Part shown: piece by piece, positions 25,688-33,685 of the stretch
Layout: each line of letters starts with the position of its first letter
Position numbering within the stretch: the first letter of the stretch is position 1
Assembly (NCBI GenBank): GCA_028819505.1
Contig: JAPPLH010000161.1
Location: 3,529 to 59,295, forward strand
DNA length: 55,767 nucleotides
Reading direction: 5' to 3'
Source: Acidimicrobiaceae bacterium
GTDB lineage: Bacteria > Actinomycetota > Acidimicrobiia > Acidimicrobiales > Aldehydirespiratoraceae
The notes under the pieces: model-generated
Told to the model about the DNA's origin: nothing
Seen by the model: the letters and a program-made list of their open reading frames with translations, nothing else
Databases searched by the model: none
Program-made: the position numbers and the translations under genes

Positions 25688-25963
25688 TCACCGCGCGCGG
25701 CGCCTCCGGGCCTTCCAGAGCAGCCCGAGGACCACTAGGCCTACCGCTGTGCCCAGCACCGCCGAGATCCCCGCAGAGCACAGCAGCCTCTCGCTCCAGG
25801 CGTCAGGTGTTTCGGAGGCGATTCCTGGACCCGGCGTCGGAGGGGGCTCGCCCTGGCTGGGTCGCGGCGGGGCGGGCGCAGGGTCGAGGAGGCTGTCGAC
25901 TACCGAGGATCCGTTCCCGCTGGGCCGGTAGCGGGGCTGGTCGCGCTGGGGGTCATAGGCCAT
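25688..25963 (-). CDS. Small Pro-rich single-helix membrane protein
   Basis: An unrecognised 91-residue protein. The Pro-rich N-terminal 50 residues (PAPAPPRPSQGEPPPTPGPG) precede one membrane helix, AGISAVLGTAVGLVVLGLLW, and a basic tail KARRRRAR, so the N-terminus is probably outside. It begins at ATG 25963, 11 nt inside the ParA gene, with a good Shine-Dalgarno (GGAGG), so the two are translationally coupled. Confidence 0.7.
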   Translation of the reverse strand: MAYDPQRDQPRYRPSGNGSSVVDSLLDPAPAPPRPSQGEPPPTPGPGIASETPDAWSERLLCSAGISAVLGTAVGLVVLGLLWKARRRRAR

Positions 25964-26747
25964 TGCGATCCTCCGGTGCCGGTGTGCCGACCACTAGATC
26001 GTAGAGGAGGTCGAACTCGGCGCACGCCTCGGCTGCGCCTCGACGGGGTGGCAGGGCGTGAATGGGACGTGAGCGAGCGGCGGCCTCCGCCACGGCAGCC
26101 CGCAAGCGGACCGGAGGCAGCACCTGCTGCCCGTGGTCGGCGATGAGCTGCTCGTTCCAGTAGCGGGAATCCCGGGTGCGCGCGAGGCGGTTGACGGCCA
26201 CTCCGGCAGTCCGGAGGCCGGACGGCTTCCTCGCAGCGACGCGTTCGATGGTCCGCATGATCTCGCTGACCCCGTCGGAGGCCCACGCGCTCGGCTCGGT
26301 GACGACCAGGGCCTCGTCTGCGGCGAACAGGGCGTTGATGGTCAGGAGTCCCAGCGACGGGGGACAGTCGATCAGCACGAGGCTCTGGTTGCCCGACAGC
26401 GCCACCCGGAGGCGGTCCTGAGCGCCGACAGGGTCGGAGAGCAGTTGCCGCTCCCGGCCCGCCAGTGCCGGAGTGGACGCCACGGCCTTCGGAGGCAGGC
26501 CCTTGTCGTCGGGCCATCCCGACGGGACGGCCAGGCTCGCCACCGCTCCCGGCCGGTCGGACGCCAGGGCTTCGTCCACAGTGGTGTCCGGCGCCCACAG
26601 CCCGAGTCCGGTGGTCGCGTTGCCCTGAGGATCGAGGTCGATCACAAGGCATGGAATCCGTCGTGCCCAGGCAGCCGACGCCAGTCCGAGCGCCGTGGTC
26701 GTCTTGCCGACTCCGCCCTTCTGGTTCACCAGAGCGATCACTGTCAC
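25953..26747 (-). CDS. ParA/Soj-family ATPase
   Basis: A 264-residue deviant Walker ATPase. TVIALVNQKGGVGKTTTALGLA is shown by KGGVGKTT (catalytic lysine) and DLDPQGNATTGLG; the Walker B-like ID(C)PPSLG is intact. Family members position plasmids, chromosomes or protein complexes. There is no parB or parS adjacent, so the partner may be the small membrane protein downstream. The GTG at 26747 is 6 nt after a TACCGT hexamer; GTG 26741 is an alternative. It diverges from the MgtE-like gene. Confidence 0.9.
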   Translation of the reverse strand: MTVIALVNQKGGVGKTTTALGLASAAWARRIPCLVIDLDPQGNATTGLGLWAPDTTVDEALASDRPGAVASLAVPSGWPDDKGLPPKAVASTPALAGRERQLLSDPVGAQDRLRVALSGNQSLVLIDCPPSLGLLTINALFAADEALVVTEPSAWASDGVSEIMRTIERVAARKPSGLRTAGVAVNRLARTRDSRYWNEQLIADHGQQVLPPVRLRAAVAEAAARSRPIHALPPRRGAAEACAEFDLLYDLVVGTPAPEDRNGL

Positions 26748-26753
26748 GCCTTC

Positions 26754-26759
26754 ACGGTA
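26754..26759 (-). promoter_or_regulatory. -10-like TACCGT, leaderless start of ParA
   Basis: TANNNT on the minus strand with a 6-nt gap to GTG 26747. Confidence 0.45.
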
Positions 26760-26825
26760 GCCAGGCGAGACGATGCCACGCGCAAGATCGCGCCGAAGCT
26801 CCGCTGGATGGAGCACACTTGCCGC

Positions 26826-28067
26826 ATGGCTGCACGCGGTCGTGTTCCTCAGGCGCTGACGCGGGCGGCCGCGCGCTGGGTGCGCGACCTGCTGGCGGTG
26901 CGCAGTGCCTTCGCCGCGCTGGTGATGGCCGCCCTCGCCAGCCTCGTAGCCGGCCTGATCCTCGCCTCCATCACCGACACCCTCGAGGAATTGCCCGGCC
27001 TGCTGCTGCTGGTGCCGGCGGCCGTCGCGGTGAAGGGCAACATCTTCGGGGCTCTGGGCAGCCGGCTCGGCACCGCCATCCACGCGGGCACCTTCCGGCT
27101 GTCGAGCCGGCGGGACTCGGTGATGGCGCAGAACGCGGCGGCATCGGTGGCGTTGAGTCTCGCGCTGGGTGTGGTGCTGGCCATCATGGCGAAGGTCGTC
27201 GCGCTGGTCTTCGACGTCTCGCCGACGATGAGCCTCGCGGACTTCGTGGTGATCTCGGCGCTGGGGTGTCTGATGGCGGCCTTCGTCGTGCTGGCGATCA
27301 CGCTGGCGACCACGGCCGGCGCCGTGCGGTTCGGCTGGGACCTCGACAACGTGGTCGCGCCGATGGTGACGGTCGCAGGCGATGTGGTCACCCTGCCCTC
27401 GCTGGTGGTGGCGGCCGAACTCGCAGGGTTCGACATACTCACGCCGTCGACGGCGTGGACGCTGGGAGTCCTGGCCGCGTTGTCGGTGGCGTGGGGGCTG
27501 CGGAGCAGGCTGCTGGAGTTGCGCACGATCATGCGCGAGTCGATGCCGGTGCTGATCGCGGCGGGAATGCTCGACCTGGTGGCCGGGATCACGGTCGAGA
27601 AGCGCATCGACGACTTCGTCGCCTTCCCGGCGCTGCTCGTTCTGCTGCCGGGCTACCTGGCCACGGCCGGGGCGCTCGGGGGGGTGCTGTCGAGCCGTCT
27701 GTCCACCAAGCTGCACCTTGGCCTGGCCCGGCCCTCCGTAGTGCCCTCGGGGGAGGCGCGAGGCGATCTTGCCACCGCTTTCGCGCTGTCGCTCCCGGTG
27801 TTCGCGCTGCTCGGCCTGGTGTCGTCGATGGCGGCGGGCCTGGCGGGCCATGCCGGCCCCCCGCTGGCCGACCTGGCAGCGGTTGCTGTGCTCGGCGGAC
27901 TGCTGGCCACGGTGCTGATCGTGGTGGTCGCCTACTACGGGACGCTCGCGGCCGTGCGGTTCGGAGTCGATCCCGACACCTACGGCATTCCCATGGTCAC
28001 CTCCTCGCTGGACTTGGCCGGGGCGTTCACCCTGATCGTCTCGGTGGTGCTGGTGGGGGTTGCATAG
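26826..28067 (+). CDS. MgtE-like (SLC41-type) divalent cation transporter
   Basis: A 413-residue membrane carrier with about 10 hydrophobic segments in two homologous halves. Each half has the family loop: LLLLVPAAVAVKGNIFGALGSRLGT and the second LLVLLPGYLATAGALGGVLSSRLSTK. The layout is two tandem MgtE integral domains without the cytoplasmic N and CBS domains, as in SLC41A-like proteins. Mg2+ (or other divalent cation) transport is the family role. The ATG at 26826 was chosen; 26808 is in frame and the open frame extends further upstream as a shadow of ParA. The following gene encodes PhoU/TrkA-C domains. Confidence 0.85.
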   Translation: MAARGRVPQALTRAAARWVRDLLAVRSAFAALVMAALASLVAGLILASITDTLEELPGLLLLVPAAVAVKGNIFGALGSRLGTAIHAGTFRLSSRRDSVMAQNAAASVALSLALGVVLAIMAKVVALVFDVSPTMSLADFVVISALGCLMAAFVVLAITLATTAGAVRFGWDLDNVVAPMVTVAGDVVTLPSLVVAAELAGFDILTPSTAWTLGVLAALSVAWGLRSRLLELRTIMRESMPVLIAAGMLDLVAGITVEKRIDDFVAFPALLVLLPGYLATAGALGGVLSSRLSTKLHLGLARPSVVPSGEARGDLATAFALSLPVFALLGLVSSMAAGLAGHAGPPLADLAAVAVLGGLLATVLIVVVAYYGTLAAVRFGVDPDTYGIPMVTSSLDLAGAFTLIVSVVLVGVA

Positions 28068-28119
28068 AGGCCGAGCGGGAGGGAGCGCTTCAGGAGTGTC
28101 CTCGCGCCGGTCCGAGCGA

Positions 28120-28163
28120 GGCCGTGGCCCGAGCGGCCGGTGAGCGGAGCGAAAACGAGAGGG
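28120..28163 (+). repeat. Dispersed intergenic repeat core, copy D
   Basis: Matches the 44-nt core at 39 of 44 positions. It lies between the MgtE-like and PhoU/TrkA-C genes; AGAGGCCGAGCGGG at about 28067 resembles the left module of the element. Confidence 0.75.
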
Positions 28164-28218
28164 TGCCGATGGGCACGGCGCCGCCCTTGAGACCTACGAT
28201 GATTCCGGGAGGGAGTTG

Positions 28219-29460
28219 ATGGAAGACGGACCCCGCAATCTGCGGGAGATGCTGGCCGAGGCCAAGGACACCTCCGAGTTGATGGTGGACTTGGCCTACG
28301 CCGCGCTCTATTTCGGCGATCCCGGCATGGCCGACGAGGTGGGCGCGCTCGAGGAGCGGATGAGCCATCTGGTCCAGGACATGAGGGCGGTGTGCATTCT
28401 GGCCGTGCGCCACCCCCGCGACGCCGACGGCATGTCGTCGGTGCTGCAGGTGGTCTCCGCCATCGAGCGCATCGCCAACGACGCGGTCGACATTGCCCGC
28501 ATCGTCACCCACCGGGTCGGCATACCGGCGGAGCTCGTGGCCGACCTGAGTGCGGCCGAGGAGGTGTCGTACCGGGTGCTGGTCTCGGACGGCTCGCTTC
28601 TGGCCCACCGCCGCCTGGCCGACCACGAGATGCCGGCAAAGATGGGTATGCGGGTGATGGCGGTGCGCCGGGAGCGAGAATGGATCACCGATGTGGGAGG
28701 CGACACGGTCCTCGTCCCCGATGACGTGCTGTTCCTGCGGGGCTCGCCCGACGGCATCGACGAGTTGCGCAGCCTGGCCGGGTCTCCGGTCCGGATGCCG
28801 CCGGAGGCGCCCGACGGTCCGGTCGTCACAGACCTCGACCGGGCGGTGGACGTGCTGGTGGAGATGAAGGACCTCTCGGAGGTGGCCGTCGGCCTCGCCT
28901 ACTCGTCGCTGGTGCTTCGGGACGAGAGCCTGGCCGCTGAGGTGCGCCACCTCGAGGATCGCCTCGACGAGATGAAGGACCGCCTGGAGGAGTGGGTGCT
29001 GAGCGCGGCCAGGCAACACGTCGACCACTCGGGCCTGAGGGGGCTGCTGCACCTGTCGCAGGCGGCGGAGGATCTGGGCGACCAGGCCCAGCAGATGGTG
29101 TGGATCATCGAGCGCCAGGAAGACATCCATCCGATATTGGCGGTCGCGCTCGGCGACAGCGACGAAGTGGTGGTGCACATACCGGTGGCGGAGGGGTGCG
29201 TGGTCGACGGCAGGACGCTGGCCGACCTGAGGCTGAACATCGAGCCCGGCTTCACCGTGCTGGCAATCCGCCGCGGGGGCCAGTACCGCTACCGGCCGCG
29301 CGGCGAGGAGCGGCTCGCGCCCGGCGATGCTCTCATCGCCAGCGGACCGGACGAGGGGCGAGATCGCCTGGCCGAGATGTGCGGCTGGCGGCTCGTCAAC
29401 AGAGACGACGACACGGAGATGGTCTTCGAGCCGTTGGAGCCAGGCCCGCCGACTGGCTGA
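28219..29460 (+). CDS. Duplicated PhoU/TrkA-C cation transport regulator
   Basis: A 413-residue soluble protein in two homologous halves, each with a PhoU-like helical bundle and a TrkA-C (RCK_C) domain: NLREMLAEAKDTSELMVDLAY and LDRAVDVLVEMKDLSEVAVG begin the PhoU parts, while GMRVMAVRREREWI...VLFLRG and GFTVLAIRRGGQYRYRP begin the RCK_C parts. RCK_C domains bind ligands and regulate K+ and Mg2+ channels. It lies directly downstream of the MgtE-like carrier, so it probably controls that transporter or a K+ channel (inference). The ATG at 28219 has the Shine-Dalgarno GGGAGGGA. It is the same length (413 residues) as the carrier, which is coincidence. Confidence 0.83.
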   Translation: MEDGPRNLREMLAEAKDTSELMVDLAYAALYFGDPGMADEVGALEERMSHLVQDMRAVCILAVRHPRDADGMSSVLQVVSAIERIANDAVDIARIVTHRVGIPAELVADLSAAEEVSYRVLVSDGSLLAHRRLADHEMPAKMGMRVMAVRREREWITDVGGDTVLVPDDVLFLRGSPDGIDELRSLAGSPVRMPPEAPDGPVVTDLDRAVDVLVEMKDLSEVAVGLAYSSLVLRDESLAAEVRHLEDRLDEMKDRLEEWVLSAARQHVDHSGLRGLLHLSQAAEDLGDQAQQMVWIIERQEDIHPILAVALGDSDEVVVHIPVAEGCVVDGRTLADLRLNIEPGFTVLAIRRGGQYRYRPRGEERLAPGDALIASGPDEGRDRLAEMCGWRLVNRDDDTEMVFEPLEPGPPTG

Positions 29461-29496
29461 CGGCCCGGCGCGGTGCGCTGCGGTGCGTTGCGGCGC

Positions 29497-29502
29497 TAGC
29501 TT
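29497..29502 (+). promoter_or_regulatory. -10-like TAGCTT, leaderless start of Mca
   Basis: TANNNT with an 8-nt gap to ATG 29511. Confidence 0.45.
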
Positions 29503-29510
29503 CACCGGCC

Positions 29511-30398
29511 ATGGCGACTCCAGCCGGCCGGCTCTGCCTGCTCACCGTTCACGCCCATCCCGACGACGAGGCGTCCAAGGGCGCGCCCACGGTGGCCCGC
29601 TACCATGCCGAGGGGGTGCGCACCGTGCTGGTGTGCTGCACCGGGGGGGAGGAGGGCGAGATCCTCAACCCGGCTCTGGACAAGCCCTCGATGGCCGGGA
29701 AACTGGCCGAGATACGCTCCGAGGAACTGGCCCGGGCCGCGGCCGTGATCGGCTACGACGAAGTGGTGATGCTCGGATACCGCGACTCCGGAATGGAAGG
29801 GTCTGAGGCAAACGCCCACCCCGACTGCTTCGCCAACGCCGACTTGGACGAGGCGGTGAGCCGGCTCGTGTCGGTGATACGCCAGCACCGGCCCCAGGTG
29901 ATCGTGACCTATCCCGAGGATCAGGGCGGCTACATGCACCCGGACCATGTGCGGGTCCACGACGTCTCGATCCCTGCCTTCGAGCGCGCCGGCGACGCCC
30001 GCTACCGCCCCGACCTGGGCGAGCCCTGGTCGCCGGCCAAGCTCTATTTCACGCTCTGGTCCCGCAAGCGCATCGAGGGTCGGCACCAGGCGTTCCAGGA
30101 CCTCGGCTTGGAGTCCCCCTACAGCGACTGGTGGTTCGAGCGCCCTTCCACCGACGACCAGATCACGACCCAGATTCCCGTGGACGGGTTCATCGACGCA
30201 CGCATCGAGGGACTGCTGGCCCATGCCACCCAGATCGATCCCGAGTCGACCTTCTGGTTCGGGCTGCCCCCGGAGGTCGAGCGGTCCATCCACCCCTACG
30301 ACGACTATGTGCTGGCCCGCGGCCCCCGTCCCGCAGAGTTGCCCGAGCGCGACCTGTTCGCGGGCTTGCGGGCGGGGGCGGCCGGCGAGTCCGGTTGA
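29511..30398 (+). CDS. mca: Mycothiol S-conjugate amidase-like (PIG-L deacetylase)
   Basis: A 295-residue zinc amidase. The metal motif AHPDDEASKG (HxxDD/E) is at the N-terminus and the second His is in GGYMHPDHVRVHD. The GTGGEEGEILNP-like segment (here CCTGGEEGEILNPAL) and length match Mca, which cleaves mycothiol conjugates to give mercapturic acids for export, rather than the shorter MshB. This supports a mycothiol-making actinobacterium. The ATG at 29511 begins the conserved domain; the upstream open frame is a shadow of the PhoU gene. The SCP2 gene begins two nt after the stop. Confidence 0.88.
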   Translation: MATPAGRLCLLTVHAHPDDEASKGAPTVARYHAEGVRTVLVCCTGGEEGEILNPALDKPSMAGKLAEIRSEELARAAAVIGYDEVVMLGYRDSGMEGSEANAHPDCFANADLDEAVSRLVSVIRQHRPQVIVTYPEDQGGYMHPDHVRVHDVSIPAFERAGDARYRPDLGEPWSPAKLYFTLWSRKRIEGRHQAFQDLGLESPYSDWWFERPSTDDQITTQIPVDGFIDARIEGLLAHATQIDPESTFWFGLPPEVERSIHPYDDYVLARGPRPAELPERDLFAGLRAGAAGESG

Positions 30399-30399
30399 C

Positions 30400-30774
30400 A
30401 TGGCGCTCGAGCCTCTCGGCGGGGGGTGGTTGGAGGCTGTGGCGGCCGAGTTGGAGGCGGTCGACGAACCCGGCTCAGCCGACGGCGTGGCTCAGGTCGT
30501 CGTGAGCGGCTCGCCGGCCGGCGCAGCTCGCTTTCATGTGGTGGTGGCGGATGGCCGCGTGGGAGTGGTGGCCGGGCGCCACCCGGAGCCCGACATGGTG
30601 CTGTCCGGGTCGTATCCTGATTTCGTGCGGGCCTGGGAGGGCGGCCTGTCCGTGGAGGCGGCCTACATGTCGGGCCGGATGAAGCTCGAAGGGGACCAGG
30701 TCCTGCTGTTCGACGGCTGGCGCCCACTTCTGCGGTCGTCCCAGCTCCGGGCAGCCCTCGCCGCGCTGCGCTGA
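30400..30774 (+). CDS. SCP2-like sterol-transfer domain protein
   Basis: A 124-residue protein with an SCP2-type fold: RFHVVVADGRVGVVAGRH, then PDMVLSGSYPDFVRAWEG, then AAYMSGRMKLEGDQVLL. The C-terminal KLEGD is a common SCP2 signature. It probably binds hydrophobic ligands or acts as a hydrolase-associated domain. It is separated from mca by one base and shares its transcript. Confidence 0.75.
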   Translation: MALEPLGGGWLEAVAAELEAVDEPGSADGVAQVVVSGSPAGAARFHVVVADGRVGVVAGRHPEPDMVLSGSYPDFVRAWEGGLSVEAAYMSGRMKLEGDQVLLFDGWRPLLRSSQLRAALAALR

Positions 30775-30785
30775 AGCCCGCGGAT

Positions 30786-31625
30786 TCAGATGCGGTGCCT
30801 GGCCCTCCTCTGGGCGCTGCGCAGGGCGCGGTAGCCGACCTGCACGGCTCCGGATCGTTGGAGCATCTCGGTCACTTCGGCAGACAGGGCCAGGGCGAGG
30901 TCGTCCACCCGTCCGGCCGCCGCGGGATCGATGGCGTGAATCTCGGGCTCGTCCAGGGCCGGGTGCAGCGACAACTCCGTGACCCCCGGACCCAGATCGC
31001 TCAGCCGCTCGGCCACATGACGGCGAGCGTCGCCCCGGACGAGCCGGAAGTGGTCCGGGAAGACGATGCCCTCGTCCGTCGCCAGCGACCGGAACGGGAA
31101 TCCGGCCTTGGCTTCGGCGTCACCACCCTCGAGCCGGACGGGCAGGTCGAACGAGACCGCCAGATCCAGCAGCACGTCGAAGAACTCCGGACGCTGCTGG
31201 AGGGCAGACAGGTGGGTGGTGAGGTGGGTCACGTCGAATCCCCACAGCACGGCTCGCTCGACCTGGGCCCGGCACTCGCGGCGGACCTCGTCGAGGTCGG
31301 CGTGGTCCCACAAGTCGTGCACCGTGCGCGGGAAGCCGCCGTCGCCGTCGAGCAGGCTCGGAGCGTTGGTGATCGGACCCCATCGGAAGCAGTCGAGTTC
31401 GGAATTGAGCGTGAGGTGAACGCCCAAGTCCTCGCCCCGGTACAGCTCCGCGGCATGGCGGGCCCACGCGCCGGGCATCGCGATCGTTCCGGTGGTGGCC
31501 GCGCCGTCGCGCAGTGCCCGGTAGCCGCCGGCAGTGGAGGAGTGGGTGGTGCCGATCCGGTCCGCGCTGACGATCACGAGCCTCGCGTCGGCTGGGTGCC
31601 CGAGCCGCTCAACCAGCGATTCCAC
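30786..31625 (-). CDS. ChbG/HpnK (YdjC-like) carbohydrate deacetylase family protein
   Basis: A 279-residue protein resembling ChbG/HpnK family deacetylases. It has the beta-strand then His layout: LGVHLTLNSELD and THLTTHLSALQQRPEF, which should supply metal-binding histidines. The canonical ADDFG near the N-terminus reads SADRIGTTHS, so the second Asp is replaced by Arg; activity should not be assumed. The GTG at 31625 is 7 nt after a TACCGT hexamer. It is convergent with the SCP2 gene. Confidence 0.75.
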   Translation of the reverse strand: MESLVERLGHPADARLVIVSADRIGTTHSSTAGGYRALRDGAATTGTIAMPGAWARHAAELYRGEDLGVHLTLNSELDCFRWGPITNAPSLLDGDGGFPRTVHDLWDHADLDEVRRECRAQVERAVLWGFDVTHLTTHLSALQQRPEFFDVLLDLAVSFDLPVRLEGGDAEAKAGFPFRSLATDEGIVFPDHFRLVRGDARRHVAERLSDLGPGVTELSLHPALDEPEIHAIDPAAAGRVDDLALALSAEVTEMLQRSGAVQVGYRALRSAQRRARHRI

Positions 31626-31632
31626 AGCCCTG

Positions 31633-31638
31633 ACGGTA
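31633..31638 (-). promoter_or_regulatory. -10-like TACCGT, leaderless start of ChbG-like gene
   Basis: TANNNT on the minus strand with a 7-nt gap to GTG 31625. Confidence 0.45.
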
Positions 31639-31692
31639 CCTCACGCAGACGCCGTGCCGGTCAGGCGCCTGCGTGGGCTGGCAGCGTCCGGG

Positions 31693-32364
31693 TCAGTCCA
31701 ATGGCACGTCGGGACCTCCACATGCGCTCCAGAGCCCTCGGCCCGAGGCGACGGCCTCCGTCTGCGCCCGGTCCATCACGCCGGCGTAGTGGTCGTTGGG
31801 CGGAAAGCTCAACACCGCGGCGTAGCCGGCCGCGACCAGCTCCAGGTTGACGAAGAGGCCGTCGCTGGATCGCACGACGTAGCCCAGCAGCCGGTCGTAC
31901 ACGTCGCGGGCCTCGACATCCCGCACCAGCGAGATATCGGTTCCCACCGGCAGCATGGCCGCGAGGAAGAGCGAGGCCTCCTTGCCGTAGCATTGCACCG
32001 GCCGGGTGGGGGCCACCGACTCGGGAGCGTCGACACCGATGAGGCGGACCGTCTCGGAACGGTCCCCGATCCTCGCGACGATCGTGTCCCCGTCGACGAC
32101 GCGCTCCACGACCGCGTTGGGAACCCATCCATCCTCGCCGCCGGAGGAGTCCACGACAGCGCCGGGAGTCCGGATGGCGGGAGGGTCTCGCCCGCCCACT
32201 CCACCGGGGACGGCAGTGCCACCGTCCGAGCCGGCCGACCGGGCCGTCCGGGAGTCCGGCGCGCTAGCCGAGGGGTCAGCGGGGCCTCCGTCGTCGGTTC
32301 CGCAGCCGACCGCGGGCACCTGCAGTGCGACGGCTGCCAGCACCCTGAGTGTTCGACGCAGCAT
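31693..32364 (-). CDS. Thermonuclease (SNase/TNase) family exported protein
   Basis: A 223-residue exported nuclease-like protein. The signal peptide ends near PAVGC, a weak lipobox, so it may be a lipoprotein. A Ser/Gly/Pro-rich linker (about 22-75) precedes the SNase domain: VERVVDGDTIVARIG (catalytic Asp region), VRLIGVDAPES (catalytic Arg and metal ligands) and DRLLGYVV. The ATG at 32364 has the Shine-Dalgarno AAGGGAGG 8 nt upstream. Degradation of extracellular nucleic acid is the family role. Confidence 0.85.
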   Translation of the reverse strand: MLRRTLRVLAAVALQVPAVGCGTDDGGPADPSASAPDSRTARSAGSDGGTAVPGGVGGRDPPAIRTPGAVVDSSGGEDGWVPNAVVERVVDGDTIVARIGDRSETVRLIGVDAPESVAPTRPVQCYGKEASLFLAAMLPVGTDISLVRDVEARDVYDRLLGYVVRSSDGLFVNLELVAAGYAAVLSFPPNDHYAGVMDRAQTEAVASGRGLWSACGGPDVPLD

Positions 32365-32471
32365 AGCGTGGGCCTCCCTTCACGGGAAAGATCCGCGAGA
32401 TGGACAGGACTGCCATCAGGGGCCCCGAAGCCGGCGGGAGACCAGGGGCGATAGGGCGGCCGCCTCGGTGA

Positions 32472-32666
32472 TCAGGCAGCGGCGGGCAGGTTGGGACTGG
32501 GGACGGTAGCGGTCTCGGCGTGGGAGCGTGCTTCCCGCAGCGCCCGGCGGGCCCGGGCGACGCCGCGCCGGCCGATGGCGCATGTGGCGGGGTCGAGCTG
32601 CCAGGTGCTTGGTGAGTCGGCCTTCTCGGCGGGAACGATGTCGATTAGAACCAGTTGATCGGTCAT
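32472..32666 (-). CDS. Small hypothetical protein (WxLDxxTxxIGRRGVARAR type)
   Basis: A 64-residue protein with WQLDPATCAIGRRGVARARR in the middle. I do not know a named family, but short actinobacterial proteins of this pattern exist. The ATG at 32666 is divergent from the LLM gene. It is too short for domain assignment. Confidence 0.5.
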   Translation of the reverse strand: MTDQLVLIDIVPAEKADSPSTWQLDPATCAIGRRGVARARRALREARSHAETATVPSPNLPAAA

Positions 32667-32704
32667 GTGGACATCTTGGCGAGGGGGTGTGACATCCTGT
32701 CGGT

Positions 32705-33685
32705 GTGACTCAGACTTCCGCCCGAAGACGCGGCATCAGCGTGCCCTTCGCCGGCCCCTTGCACACGCAGCGGGAACGCTTCGAGGAACTGGTCGACCTC
32801 GGCTACACCGATGTCTGGTCAGCGGAGGCCGACGGCTTCGACGGCCTCACCATCCTCGCCCTCGCGTCGGTGTGGGCGCCCTCCCTGCGGCTGGGTTCCG
32901 CCATCCTGCCCGTCTACACACGCGGCCCCGCATTGCTCGCTCAGTCGGCGGCGTCGCTGGCCTCGGCCGCGCCGGGCCGTTTCGTGCTCGGTATCGGCTC
33001 GTCGTCGGACGTGATCGTCGGCCGATGGAACGCAGTGGCCTTCGACCGCCCCTATCAGCGTGTGCGCGACACCATCCGCTTCCTGAGAGCGGCGATGAGC
33101 GGCGAGAAGGTCACCGAGGACTACGACACCTTCTCAGTGCGCGGCTTCCGGCTCGGCGTGACGGTCGACGAGCCCGTCCCCATCTTCGTGGCCGCCCTGC
33201 GAGAGCGCATGCTGCGGCTGGCGGCACGCGAGGGCGACGGGGCCATCATCAACTGGCTGTCGGCTCAGGACGCGGCCCGGGTATGCGGCATCGTGCGGGA
33301 CGAGAACCCGGCGGCCGAGACAGTGGCCCGCATCTTCGTGCTGCCCACTCCTGATCGTGATGCGGCTGTGGCCGCCGGACGGTTCATCCTGGCCGCGTAC
33401 CTCAACGTCCCGGTGTACCGGGCGTTCCACACCTGGCTCGGCCGAACCGACGCGCTCGGCGAGCATTGGGCCCAGTGGGAGTCGGGCGACCGTCGAGGCT
33501 CCCTGGAGAAGATCCCCGAGCGGGTGGTCGATGAACTGCTGGTGCACGGCACGCCCGAGGAGTGCCGCCGTCACATCCAGCGCTTCGTCGACAACGGCGT
33601 GACCTGCCCCGCGCCCATGGTGCTGCCGGTCGAGGGTGTCGACGCTTTCGACGTGGTCAGAGCGCTGGCGCCCACCGCGGGTTAG
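32705..33685 (+). CDS. F420-dependent LLM-class oxidoreductase
   Basis: A 326-residue TIM-barrel protein of the luciferase-like monooxygenase superfamily. LVDLGYTDVWSAEADGFDGLTIL at the start and RLGSAILPVYTRGPALLAQSAASL then GRFVLGIGSSS are diagnostic; such actinobacterial members use F420. The GTG at 32705 is preceded by CATCCT at 6 nt, a CANNNT variant of the leaderless hexamer. Its stop (33685) overlaps the stop of the convergent SDR gene by four nt. Substrate unknown. Confidence 0.88.
   Translation: MTQTSARRRGISVPFAGPLHTQRERFEELVDLGYTDVWSAEADGFDGLTILALASVWAPSLRLGSAILPVYTRGPALLAQSAASLASAAPGRFVLGIGSSSDVIVGRWNAVAFDRPYQRVRDTIRFLRAAMSGEKVTEDYDTFSVRGFRLGVTVDEPVPIFVAALRERMLRLAAREGDGAIINWLSAQDAARVCGIVRDENPAAETVARIFVLPTPDRDAAVAAGRFILAAYLNVPVYRAFHTWLGRTDALGEHWAQWESGDRRGSLEKIPERVVDELLVHGTPEECRRHIQRFVDNGVTCPAPMVLPVEGVDAFDVVRALAPTAG

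Noticed and set aside
26133..26825. N-terminal extension of the MgtE-like protein
   Set aside because: It is antisense to ParA and has no membrane segment; ATG 26826 fits better.
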